The translations under genes and the position numbers were made by a program. Under the pieces are notes generated by a model. The model was not told where the DNA came from and ran no database searches. It was given only the letters and a program-made list of their open reading frames with translations. Source: Billgrantia endophytica (GTDB lineage Bacteria > Pseudomonadota > Gammaproteobacteria > Pseudomonadales > Halomonadaceae). From it: DNA of 64,000 bases. Each line of letters starts with the position of its first letter. Within the stretch, counting starts at the first letter, position 1. The stretch lies in contig NZ_PNRF01000043.1 in assembly GCF_002879615.1 (NCBI RefSeq), positions 54,615-118,614 on the forward strand, in the 5' to 3' direction. Shown here one piece after another: positions 51,376-58,312 of the stretch.

Positions 51376-51393
51376 ATGATCATAAACGAACAT
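51376..51393. promoter_or_regulatory. GlpR-type operator upstream of glpK
   Basis: ATGATCATAAACGAACAT shares the CGAACAT right half and ATG..CAT ends with the glpD operators and the E. coli consensus. It ends 18 bases before glpK and lies in the glpR-glpK divergent region, so it could control both. Confidence 0.65.
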
Positions 51394-51411
51394 ACAATGA
51401 CAGGACGTATC

Positions 51412-52899
51412 ATGGCCGACTACCTGCTTGCCATTGACCAGGGCACAACCAGTTCCCGTGCCATTCTTTTCGACCGCGGCGGCCGTGTGGTCCAGGTGGC
51501 GCAGCAGGAGTTTCCGCAGCAATTTCCCCATGACGGCTGGATCGAGCACGATCCGGAGGCCATCTGGGAAACCGTTCTGGCAACCAGCCGAGAGGTGATA
51601 GCGCAGGCCGGCGTGACGCTGGAAACCATTGGCGGCATCGGCATCACCAATCAACGCGAGACCACGCTGCTATGGGATCGGGCCACCGGGGAGCCGCTCT
51701 ACAACGCCATCGTCTGGCAGGATCGTCGCACGGCCGACAGTTGCCAGGCGCTGCGGGAGCAAGGGTGTGGCGACATGGTCCAGTCCCGCACGGGGCTGCT
51801 CATCGACCCCTATTTTTCGGCCACCAAGCTGACCTGGCTGCTGAATAACGTCGAGGGCGCCCGCGAGCGTGCCGGGCGTGGCGAGCTGGCCTTCGGTACC
51901 GTCGACACCTTCCTGCTTTGGCGTCTCACGGGGGGGAAGGTGCATGCCACGGACGCCACCAATGCCTCCCGTACCATGCTGTTCAATATTCACGGCCAGC
52001 AGTGGGATCCAGACCTGCTCGAACTCTTCGACATTCCCGAGGGCCTGTTACCCGAGGTGCGCGATTGCAGCGCCGATTTCGGCTATGCCGAGGCGCACTG
52101 GCTGGGAGGCGAGCTCCCCATAGCCGGCGTAGTGGGGGACCAGCAGGCGGCTCTGGTTGGCCAGGCCTGCTTCGAGCCCGGCATGGGCAAGAGCACCTAC
52201 GGCACCGGCTGCTTCATGATCGTCAATACCGGCGACAAGGCCGCCACCTCACGCAATCGGCTGCTGACCACCGTGGCCTATCGGCTCCACGGCAAGACCA
52301 CCTATGCCATGGAGGGCAGCATCTTCGTGGCCGGTGCCGCCGTGCAGTGGCTGCGCGATGGCCTCAGGCTGTTTGACGATGCGGCCGAGACCGAGGCGCT
52401 GGCCAGGCAGACCCGGGATGGCCATCACGTCTATCTCGTGCCGGCCTTTACCGGTCTCGGCGCCCCGCACTGGGACCCGAAGGCGCGGGGCGCCATCTTC
52501 GGTCTGACCCGGGATACCGGCATAGGAGAAATCGTGGCGGCCGGGCTCCAGGCGGTCTGCTACCAGACTCGCGACCTGCAGACCTGCATGCGGGACGATA
52601 TGGACGCCACACCGGGCAAGCTGAGAGTGGACGGAGGCATGGTGAAGAACAGCTGGCTGGTGCAGTTCCTTGCCGACATGCTGGGGGTCCAGGTCGACCG
52701 TCCTACCATTCTCGAGACGACGGCACTGGGCGCCGCCTATATGGCAGGGCTCCACCTTGGCTGGTATCGCGACCTCGACGAAATCGCAGAGCTGTGGCGC
52801 TGCGAGAAGAGCTTTCTACCCGAAATGCCGGAAGCGGAGCGCGAGCGGCTCTATCAGGGCTGGCTGGAAGCGGTCGAGCGGGTGAAAAGCGAACCCTGA
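51412..52899 (+). CDS. glpK: Glycerol kinase
   Basis: A 495-residue FGGY kinase phosphorylating glycerol. 'LLAIDQGTTSSRAILFD' at the start, 'IGITNQRETTLLWDRATG', 'YNAIVWQDRRT', 'SGTYFSATKLTWLL'-like 'LIDPYFSATKLTWLL', 'TVDTFLLWRLTGG', 'GVVGDQQAALVGQACFEPG' and 'LRVDGGMVKNSWLVQFLADML'. ATG 51412 (AGGA six bases upstream) is preferred over ATG 51397, which lies directly after the operator. No glpF is nearby. Confidence 0.96.
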   Translation: MADYLLAIDQGTTSSRAILFDRGGRVVQVAQQEFPQQFPHDGWIEHDPEAIWETVLATSREVIAQAGVTLETIGGIGITNQRETTLLWDRATGEPLYNAIVWQDRRTADSCQALREQGCGDMVQSRTGLLIDPYFSATKLTWLLNNVEGARERAGRGELAFGTVDTFLLWRLTGGKVHATDATNASRTMLFNIHGQQWDPDLLELFDIPEGLLPEVRDCSADFGYAEAHWLGGELPIAGVVGDQQAALVGQACFEPGMGKSTYGTGCFMIVNTGDKAATSRNRLLTTVAYRLHGKTTYAMEGSIFVAGAAVQWLRDGLRLFDDAAETEALARQTRDGHHVYLVPAFTGLGAPHWDPKARGAIFGLTRDTGIGEIVAAGLQAVCYQTRDLQTCMRDDMDATPGKLRVDGGMVKNSWLVQFLADMLGVQVDRPTILETTALGAAYMAGLHLGWYRDLDEIAELWRCEKSFLPEMPEAERERLYQGWLEAVERVKSEP

Positions 52900-52903
52900 A
52901 CGC

Positions 52904-52931
52904 TTGCAAAATCCAGCGATATCGGTAAGAT
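52904..52931 (+). promoter_or_regulatory. Promoter of the tRNA-Val pair
   Basis: TTGCAA (52904-52909), 16 bases, TAAGAT (52926-52931): a sigma-70-type promoter whose start would fall near 52938, about 34 bases before the first tRNA. Confidence 0.55.
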
Positions 52932-52971
52932 GTGCATCCGTTGCCGAGGCACTTATGTGCCTGCTGGACGA

Positions 52972-53048
52972 AGGACCATAGCTCAGTTGGTTAGAGCGCC
53001 ACGTTGACATCGTGGAGGTCGGCGGTTCAAATCCGCCTGGTCCTACCA
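52972..53048 (+). tRNA. tRNA-Val (GAC), copy 1
   Basis: A 77-nt cloverleaf. Acceptor AGGACCA pairs with TGGTCCT; D arm GCTC...GAGC; anticodon stem CCACG/CGTGG with loop TTGACAT, giving anticodon GAC (Val); T arm GGCGG-TTCAAAT-CCGCC; encoded ACCA end. The mature ends follow from the acceptor pairing. Confidence 0.97.
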
Positions 53049-53070
53049 GTTTCCCGGCAAGCATCTATTC

Positions 53071-53147
53071 AGGACCATAGCTCAGTTGGTTAGAGCGCCA
53101 CGTTGACATCGTGGAGGTCAGCGGTTCAAATCCGCTTGGTCCTACCA
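53071..53147 (+). tRNA. tRNA-Val (GAC), copy 2
   Basis: A second 77-nt copy 22 bases downstream with the same anticodon GAC. It differs only in the first T-stem pair, A-T here (AGCGG/CCGCT) against G-C in copy 1, a compensated change that keeps pairing. Probably cotranscribed with copy 1; a GC-rich hairpin follows at 53158-53179. Confidence 0.97.
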
Positions 53148-53157
53148 AGTTTCCAAT

Positions 53158-53179
53158 GCCCCCGCAGCCCTTCGGGGGC
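53158..53179 (+). terminator. Hairpin after the tRNA pair
   Basis: GCCCCCG (53158-53164) pairs with CGGGGGC (53173-53179) over an 8-base loop, 10 bases after the second tRNA. There is no T-run, so it may act as a processing end rather than a strong terminator. Confidence 0.55.
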
Positions 53180-53244
53180 GTCGATCAGACAGACGACACC
53201 ACCGACATTTCTGCCGCTTGCCGCACGGGCTAGCCCAAAAAGGC

Positions 53245-53355
53245 AAAAAGCCCGACCCTTGCGGGCCGGGCTGATCATTGCTTCCCTGTCTTGCTCTCCA
53301 CGAACGTCCTGTTCGTGCATCCTTGGCTCATCGAGCCACTCAGGCTCGGCAGGCT
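53245..53355 (-). ncRNA. Candidate GGA-rich small RNA (CsrB/RsmY-like), minus strand
   Basis: No gene covers this stretch. On the minus strand a TATGAT (53366-53361) is followed by about 110 nt containing five GGA motifs (opposite plus-strand TCC at 53356, 53320, 53307, 53297 and 53283). One sits in the loop of a perfect 7-bp hairpin, CACGAAC-AGGAC-GTTCGTG (53317-53299), the classical CsrA/RsmA target shape. Another hairpin lies at 53348-53332. The unit ends in a GC stem with five Us (53272-53245), a proper intrinsic terminator. This architecture matches CsrA-sequestering RNAs; homology is not tested. Confidence 0.55.
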
Positions 53356-53400
53356 TCCTTATCATACTCATACATAATGACAGCTATAGTACAGATTGTA

Positions 53401-53437
53401 CATAACCTGGGTTATGAAATTATGCAAGTGATTGCAT
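53401..53437. promoter_or_regulatory. Two palindromes between the divergent small-RNA candidates
   Basis: CATAACC-TG-GGTTATG (53401-53416) and ATGCAA-GTGA-TTGCAT (53422-53437) are both perfect. They sit between the predicted minus-strand start (about 53354) and the plus-strand -10 TATAGT (53458-53463). Neither promoter has a good -35, so an activator binding here is likely. The GacA consensus TGTAAG-N6-CTTACA is not seen. Confidence 0.5.
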
Positions 53438-53469
53438 CGAAGCGCGGGGGTACGGACTATAGTCGCTAC

Positions 53470-53540
53470 AGGAGAGGACTGCCAGGAATGGCATGCGTCG
53501 CGCACGAAAGGGCCCGGCCGAGCGGCTGGGCCCTTGTCCC
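53470..53540 (+). ncRNA. Candidate small RNA with GGA motifs, plus strand
   Basis: Downstream of TATAGT (53458-53463) about 70 nt contain three GGA motifs within 16 bases (53471, 53476, 53484), the last in the loop of a hairpin TGCCA-GGAA-TGGCA (53480-53493). A 13-bp stem with a two-base loop (53508-53535; AAGGGCCC against GGGCCCTT, inner GCCG/CGGC) closes the unit, but no T-run follows. It is divergent from the minus-strand candidate. Confidence 0.4.
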
Positions 53541-54042
53541 GTTACTCGGCACCATCCGTGGTGCCACCTCTACCATGCCCTGCGTCCCTCTTTGTGTCGA
53601 ACTGAGATTTGTACGCATTTATTATTACGTCTCGAAATAATGCGGGGCCGGGTGGTGGCTGGGAGCCGTCAGCTGGACGCTGTCCATGTCACGGCTTGTG
53701 CCTCATCCACGACCCTTTGCAGATTCCTCCTGGGTAGCCACGTAAGCGCGGAAACCACGGGTGTACCGGAACCAGCCGCCCTCCTTCTTCCTTCTTGTAT
53801 TGTTCGCGAATCGGCTTGGGGCAGCCCACTCCCGGCGATGGTCGATGGAGGGCGTCAGGGCAGCGTGGACGTCGTCCTGCGTTGTGTCTCGCGGGTGCGG
53901 GCTGCCGCGCGACAGACGCCCTGGCCGAAGGGCATCGGGTTGCAGGCCGGCTTCCCCTGGCTCGGGCGGTTGAATAATGGTGAAGGCATAACTAGGTTTC
54001 GGAGTAGGGACAACCCGGTAAGTCGATCAGGAGGATTGAACG
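53541..54042. other. Gene-free stretch before the thiamine-binding-type gene
   Basis: About 500 bases with no credible protein. A long plus-strand frame (53493-54224) crosses it and enters the next gene in another phase, but its product is Arg/Cys-rich without family features. An AT-rich patch near 53611-53643 stands out. A good ribosome site (AGGAGG, 54031-54036) marks the next gene. Confidence 0.5.
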
Positions 54043-54342
54043 ATGCGCGTGATTGCCGATGTGAACATTACCCCGCTGGGAGCGGGTGCTTCGCTGTCAT
54101 CCCATGTCGCGGCCTGCGAGGAGATCATCGAGGAGGCGGGGCTCAAGTACCATTTGCATGCGCATGGTACCAACCTCGAAGGCTCGTGGGAGGAGGTGAT
54201 GAGGGTGATTCAGCGCTGTCATGACGTCCTGCACGAGAGAGGCGCACCCCGCGTCGACAGCTCGATTCGGGTTGCCACGGCGACGGACAAGGACCAGAGC
54301 CTGGAAGAGCGTGTGAACAAGGTCGAGAAGCGGATGCGCTGA
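54043..54342 (+). CDS. MTH1187/YkoF-family thiamine-binding-type protein (DUF77)
   Basis: A 99-residue protein of the thiamine-binding PF01910 family: 'VIADVNITPLGAGASLSSHVAACEEIIEEAGLKYHLHAHGTNLEG' (residues 3-47; read in parts), 'WEEVMRVIQRCHDVLHERGAPRVDSSIRVATATDK' and a helical tail. Members form tetramers of ferredoxin-like folds; some bind thiamine or its pyrimidine. No thiamine genes are adjacent, so the role is open. AGGAGG lies 6 bases before ATG 54043. Confidence 0.85.
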   Translation: MRVIADVNITPLGAGASLSSHVAACEEIIEEAGLKYHLHAHGTNLEGSWEEVMRVIQRCHDVLHERGAPRVDSSIRVATATDKDQSLEERVNKVEKRMR

Positions 54343-54373
54343 GGCATTGCGATGGTCCGCCTGCCCGATACGC

Positions 54374-54400
54374 AAGGGCCGACGCAAGCGCCGGCCCTTT
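54374..54400. terminator. Bidirectional terminator between convergent genes
   Basis: AAGGGCCG (54374-54381) pairs with CGGCCCTT (54392-54399), with further inner pairs, followed by TTTCTCTT on the plus strand. It separates the DUF77 gene from metQ. Confidence 0.75.
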
Positions 54401-54410
54401 CTCTTGCGGG

Positions 54411-55226
54411 TCACTCCCAGCCGGGAACGGCACCGCCCTCGAACAGCTCCTGTGCCATGGCGGCGACCTCTTCGCTCTGGTAGGCGGAAACCAGCTGCTG
54501 GATCTCTTCGCGTTCCTCGTCGCCGCTGCGCACGGCGATCAGGTTGACGTAGGGGGATTCCGGGCCTTCCTGCACCAGGGCATCGTCCAGGCTCAGGCCG
54601 GCGGGCTGGGCAAAGGTATTGTTGATGAACGCCAGGTCCACGTCAGGCAGAACCCGTGGCAGCTGCGCCGCCTCGATCTCGCGGAAGCGGAAGCCATGCG
54701 GATTCTCGACCACGTTGACCGGGGTGGCCTCGAGGTTCTCGGGGTCGTCCAGCTCGATCAGTCCGGCGTTGTGCATCAGGATCATGGCGCGGCCGCCGTT
54801 GGTGGGATCGTTGGGCAGTGCGATGATGGCACGCTCCGGCAGATCGTCGATATCGGTGTGCTTCTCCGAGTAGGCGCCGATCGGGTAGACGAAGGTGTAG
54901 CCGGCAACCGTCAGGTCGTAACCCCGATCTTCCACCATGCTGCGCAGGTAGGGTTCGTGCTGGAAGGCATTGGCATCGAGACTGCCATCGGCCAGCGCGG
55001 CATTGGGAGAAACGTAGTCGGTAAATTCGATGATCTCCACGGTGAGATCGTAGCGCTCCTTGGCAAGCTGCACGGCCACTTCCATTACCTCGGACTCGGG
55101 GCCGGACATGGTGCCGACCTTGATCGAGCGGGTCTCGGCAGTGCCATCGTCATTGCCGCAGCCGGCAAGCAGGGCGGTGCCGGCGAGGGCGGCGGCGCCC
55201 AGTAGACGGGTCAAGGTCACTTGCAT
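54411..55226 (-). CDS. metQ: Methionine ABC transporter substrate-binding lipoprotein MetQ
   Basis: A 271-residue NlpA-family lipoprotein, lipobox LLAGC with Cys near 23. 'IKVGTMSGPESEVMEVA', 'IIEFTDYVSPNAALADGSLDANAFQHEPYL', 'IALPNDPTNGGRAMILMHNAGLI' and 'DLAFINNTFAQPAGL' are MetQ features. It binds methionine for MetNI. Last gene of metNIQ on the minus strand. Confidence 0.94.
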   Translation of the reverse strand: MQVTLTRLLGAAALAGTALLAGCGNDDGTAETRSIKVGTMSGPESEVMEVAVQLAKERYDLTVEIIEFTDYVSPNAALADGSLDANAFQHEPYLRSMVEDRGYDLTVAGYTFVYPIGAYSEKHTDIDDLPERAIIALPNDPTNGGRAMILMHNAGLIELDDPENLEATPVNVVENPHGFRFREIEAAQLPRVLPDVDLAFINNTFAQPAGLSLDDALVQEGPESPYVNLIAVRSGDEEREEIQQLVSAYQSEEVAAMAQELFEGGAVPGWE

Positions 55227-55254
55227 GAGGTCTTTCTCCTTTGTGTGCTTCTTT

Positions 55255-55908
55255 TTACTTGCGGTCGGATTTGCGTACCAGATAGTCCCCCAGGCTCTGG
55301 AAGCCCTGGACCATGACGACCAGGATCGCCACGGTGATCAGCATGATGGTGGGGTTGAAGCGGTTGTAGCCATAGCGAATGCCCAGGTCGCCCAACCCGC
55401 CACCGCCCACGGCTCCCGCCATGGCCGAGTAGCTGACCAGGGTGACGACAGTGATGGTCAATCCGGTGATGATGCCGCCTCGGGCTTCCGGCAACAGTAC
55501 CTTGGCGATGATCTGCCCGGGAGTGGCCCCCATGGACTGGGCCGCTTCGACCAGGCCTGGTGGAATCTCGTTGAGCGCTCCTTCCACCAGGCGTGCCACG
55601 AAGGGGATCGCCGCAATGGTCAACGGCACGATGGCCGCGTTGGTGCCGATTGACGTGCCCACGATCATGCGTGTGAACGGGATGATGGCAACCATCAGGA
55701 TGATGAAGGGAACCGAGCGGCCGATATTGGTGACGATACCCAATACCTGGTTGAGGGCGGGGCGGGCGAGTATCTGCCGTGGCCGAGTGACATACAGCAT
55801 GACGCCGAGCGGTACGCCGAGCAGTGCCGAAAGGATTCCGGACACACCTACCATGTAGAGCGTATCGAGGGTGGCCTGAAGGATCAGGTCAATCATCGCG
55901 CTGGACAT
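55255..55908 (-). CDS. metI: Methionine ABC transporter permease MetI
   Basis: A 217-residue permease, the same length as E. coli MetI, with five TM helices. 'LDTLYMVGVSGILSALLGVPLGV', 'NIGRSVPFIILMVAIIPFTRMIVG' and the EAA loop 'EAAQSMGATPGQIIAKVLLPEA' are family features. ATG 55908 is used because GGAGG lies about 9 bases upstream; it overlaps the metN end by 20 bases. A longer frame to 55935 is less likely. Confidence 0.94.
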   Translation of the reverse strand: MSSAMIDLILQATLDTLYMVGVSGILSALLGVPLGVMLYVTRPRQILARPALNQVLGIVTNIGRSVPFIILMVAIIPFTRMIVGTSIGTNAAIVPLTIAAIPFVARLVEGALNEIPPGLVEAAQSMGATPGQIIAKVLLPEARGGIITGLTITVVTLVSYSAMAGAVGGGGLGDLGIRYGYNRFNPTIMLITVAILVVMVQGFQSLGDYLVRKSDRK

Positions 55909-57055
55909 GGCCGAGCACCTCCACGTGAAGATCATGGGCTTCGAGATAGTCGATGGCCTGGCGGGTCTTTTCCGCCGGCCCCAGTAGTTCGGCGATCATC
56001 AGCCCCAGGGTTCGCTCCTGAATCGATTCCACCTTGGCCTGCAGGATGCTGACATCCACTTCGCACTCCCGGGCCAGTCGGGAAATCAACGGGGTGGAAA
56101 CGGCGTCGCCGGAAAAGGCCAGGCGAACGACCGGGTGGGTGTTCGCGCCGGCCTTGGCTTCCAGGCGTTCCACCAGTGCCTTGGGCGGCTCCAATTGAAG
56201 AAAGTCGTTGAGGAACTCCCGTCCCAGCCGGGTGCGCGGCGCGGTAAAGAAGTCGCCAACATCGGCTTCCTCTACCAGCTCTCCCCCCGAGATCAGGCTG
56301 ACGCGATGGCAGATCGACTTCACCACTTCCATTTCATGGGTGATCAGCAGGATGGTCAGGCCGAGCTGCTGGTTGATGTCGCGCAGCAGTTCCAGGATCG
56401 AACCGGTCGTCTGGGGGTCCAGAGCCGATGTCGCTTCGTCGCAGAGCAGCACCCGGGGCTTGCTCGCCAGGGCGCGGGCAATGGCCACACGCTGTTTCTG
56501 GCCCCCCGATAGCTGCGCCGGATACTGGCGGGTCTTGTCCGCCAGCCCGGTGAGGTCGAGTAGCGGCATCACCCGCTCACGGATCTCGGCACGCTTCATG
56601 CCCATCAGTTCCAGGGGCAGGGCGACGTTATCGAACACGTTGCGAGAGGTCAGCAGGTTGAAGTGCTGGAAGATCATGCCGATGCGATGACGGGCCTGGT
56701 TCAGGTCGGAAGACGAAAGGCGTGTCATTTCCTGGCCATCGACGACCACGCTGCCGCTGCTGGGCCGCTCGAGCAGGTTCACGCAACGAATCAGCGTGGA
56801 TTTTCCAGCTCCCGATAGGCCTATCACACCGTGGATGCTGCCCTGGGGCACGTGGAGATCGACATTCTTCAGCGCTACGATGACGTTGGCGTCAGCCTTG
56901 GGCCGGTCCATGCCGCCATCGTCCGGTAGGCCACTGCTGGCCGTCGAGCCGGCTTTCAGGCTGGGCGTGGCCTCCTCGGCGAGACGGCTCTTGCGCTGGT
57001 CTTTGCGCCGGTTCCTGAGATGGTAGGTCTTTGAGACGTTGCGTAAAGTGATCAT
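55889..57055 (-). CDS. metN: Methionine ABC transporter ATP-binding protein MetN, with internal insertion
   Basis: A 388-residue ATPase with Walker A 'GLSGAGKSTLIRCVNLLERP', 'IGMIFQHFNLL' (Q-loop), 'LSGGQKQRVAIARAL', Walker B 'VLLCDEATSALDP' and a C-terminal NIL domain that binds methionine for trans-inhibition. MetN is normally about 343 residues; here about 43 low-complexity residues (15-57) split the first strand 'MITLRNVSKTYHLR' from 'VIVALKNVDLHVPQG'. Upstream ATGs at 57070 and 57151 are possible; 57055 starts at the conserved strand. Preceded by an attenuator-like leader. Confidence 0.9.
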   Translation of the reverse strand: MITLRNVSKTYHLRNRRKDQRKSRLAEEATPSLKAGSTASSGLPDDGGMDRPKADANVIVALKNVDLHVPQGSIHGVIGLSGAGKSTLIRCVNLLERPSSGSVVVDGQEMTRLSSSDLNQARHRIGMIFQHFNLLTSRNVFDNVALPLELMGMKRAEIRERVMPLLDLTGLADKTRQYPAQLSGGQKQRVAIARALASKPRVLLCDEATSALDPQTTGSILELLRDINQQLGLTILLITHEMEVVKSICHRVSLISGGELVEEADVGDFFTAPRTRLGREFLNDFLQLEPPKALVERLEAKAGANTHPVVRLAFSGDAVSTPLISRLARECEVDVSILQAKVESIQERTLGLMIAELLGPAEKTRQAIDYLEAHDLHVEVLGHVQRDD

Positions 57056-57246
57056 CGGGCTTCCGCTCATCGGGCCGTTCCATTGCGGACAGGCAGCGGG
57101 CGCCGGAGATAAAAAAGGCCACCCTGACGGGTGGCCATCAACGCTGGACACACCCTTTTAGCTGCACTTCACGCCGAGGGGCTCCTTATGGGAGTCATCG
57201 TCGTGGGCGCCCGCAATCCGGGTACAAATCGGCGCCTTGAATGTGG
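57056..57246 (-). promoter_or_regulatory. metN 5' leader, candidate riboswitch/attenuator
   Basis: From the predicted start near 57246 the leader runs about 110 nt before an intrinsic terminator (57136-57111) that lies upstream of metN with no other minus-strand gene before it. The leader has nested stems (GGCGCC...GGGCGCC around CCCG/CGGG, and CTCC/GGAG) and a GGGTG just before the terminator that could pair with its CACCC arm as an antiterminator. I do not recognise a known SAM, SAH or cobalamin motif, nor MetJ boxes. Confidence 0.5.
57111..57136 (-). terminator. Intrinsic terminator inside the metN leader
   Basis: GGCCACCC and GGGTGGCC form a perfect 8-bp stem with a 4-base loop, followed on the minus strand by six Us. 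It lies 55 bases before metN, in the direction of metN transcription, so it would stop transcription before the operon unless prevented. Confidence 0.85.
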
Positions 57247-57252
57247 CCGCCA

Positions 57253-57281
57253 ATGCTAAGACCAAAGGCGAATTCTGTCAA
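57253..57281 (-). promoter_or_regulatory. Sigma-70 promoter of metNIQ
   Basis: On the minus strand a perfect -35 TTGACA (57281-57276), 17-base spacer and TAGCAT (57258-57253). Transcription should start near 57246. Confidence 0.7.
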
Positions 57282-57479
57282 TGCCAGTGGTACATGTTTG
57301 GGGGAGATGGCTCGTGGGATGGGAAATATTCCTGTAAATACCTATATCGACATTGGATCGTTCTGATTCATGGCGGTCGGTTTGAAATCATTGTGGATAG
57401 ACGTGCGCTCCTCGAGTTCCTACACTGCCAACCTTACTTTGTCCATCCCGCTGCGGTGGGAGCTGCATGAGGAGTTACC
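57282..57479. other. Upstream region of riboflavin synthase
   Basis: 198 bases without a credible gene. No FMN riboswitch (RFN element) sequence is visible here. A short frame from 57237 has no ribosome site or family likeness. GAGGAG at 57468-57473 serves the riboflavin synthase start. Confidence 0.5.
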
Positions 57480-58109
57480 ATGTTTACAGGCATCGTTCAA
57501 GGCACGGCGGAAGTCGTCGCCATCAGGGAAGCCGAAGCCTTTCGCACCCATGTGGTGATATTGCCCGATGCGCTGCGGGCAGGGCTCGAGACGGGAGCGT
57601 CGGTCGCCCATAACGGTGTCTGCCTGACCGTGACGGCCATCGAAGGCGATCGGGTCAGCTTCGATCTGATGCGTGAAACCCTGAAGGTGAGCAACCTGGG
57701 TGTGCTTGGCGTAGGCGATCGGGTCAATGTGGAGCGGGCCGCACGGTTTGGCGATGAAATCGGCGGCCACGCCATGTCCGGCCACGTCATGGCCATGGCG
57801 GAGCTGGTGGAACTGGATGAGGCGCCCAACAATCGCCGGCTGTGGTTCGAAGTCCCCCATGGGCTGGGCCGTTTCCTGTTCGACAAGGGCTATATTGGTG
57901 TTGATGGTATCAGCCTGACCATCGGTGAAGCGCGCCGTGCCGATAGTGCCCATGGCCCACGCTTTTGCGTCGATCTGATCCCCGAGACCCTGAAACGCAC
58001 CATCCTGGTGGATCGGGTGCCAGGTGACAGGGTCAACATCGAAATCGACCCCCAGACACAGGCCATCGTTGAAACCGTGGAGCGCGTGCTGGCATCCCGC
58101 GAGCCCTGA
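57480..58109 (+). CDS. ribE: Riboflavin synthase, alpha subunit
   Basis: A 209-residue protein built of two lumazine-binding repeats: 'MFTGIVQGTAEV...', 'GASVAHNGVCLTVTAI', 'FDLMRETLKVSNLG', 'RFGDEIGGHAMSGHVMAMAEL' and in the second half 'YIGVDGISLTIGEA' and 'FCVDLIPETLKRTIL'. It makes riboflavin from two lumazines. It stands alone, outside a rib operon, which is common for this gene in gammaproteobacteria. GAGGAG lies 6 bases before ATG. Confidence 0.95.
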   Translation: MFTGIVQGTAEVVAIREAEAFRTHVVILPDALRAGLETGASVAHNGVCLTVTAIEGDRVSFDLMRETLKVSNLGVLGVGDRVNVERAARFGDEIGGHAMSGHVMAMAELVELDEAPNNRRLWFEVPHGLGRFLFDKGYIGVDGISLTIGEARRADSAHGPRFCVDLIPETLKRTILVDRVPGDRVNIEIDPQTQAIVETVERVLASREP

Positions 58110-58312
58110 ATCGGGCGTTCAACTGACCGTTTCGTCAAGTTTGCGTTGGCTGGAACGCTGGCACATGGCCTGTAGTTTGCTTATACAGAGCGAACCGTGC
58201 TGCATCACGATTCCCGGGGCGCGTCTCGCATCGCGGACAACCTTTGGGTACCATGTGCGGCTTTTCTCGCCCCCTGGTCAACAACAACGGCCCAAGTTCG
58301 CAGGATGCCATC

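Noticed and set aside
53493..54224. Long plus-strand open frame of 243 codons
   Set aside because: The product is Arg/Cys-rich with no domain features, it lacks a ribosome site, and it overlaps the well-supported DUF77 gene in another frame.
57237..57470. 77-codon frame upstream of riboflavin synthase
   Set aside because: No ribosome site, no homology, and it overlaps the predicted metN promoter.
57282..57479. FMN riboswitch before riboflavin synthase
   Set aside because: The conserved RFN sequence blocks are not present in this gap.
58150..58185. Sigma-54 promoter upstream of the purine permease
   Set aside because: TGGCAC and TTTGC are present but GG and GC are 17 bases apart instead of 10.
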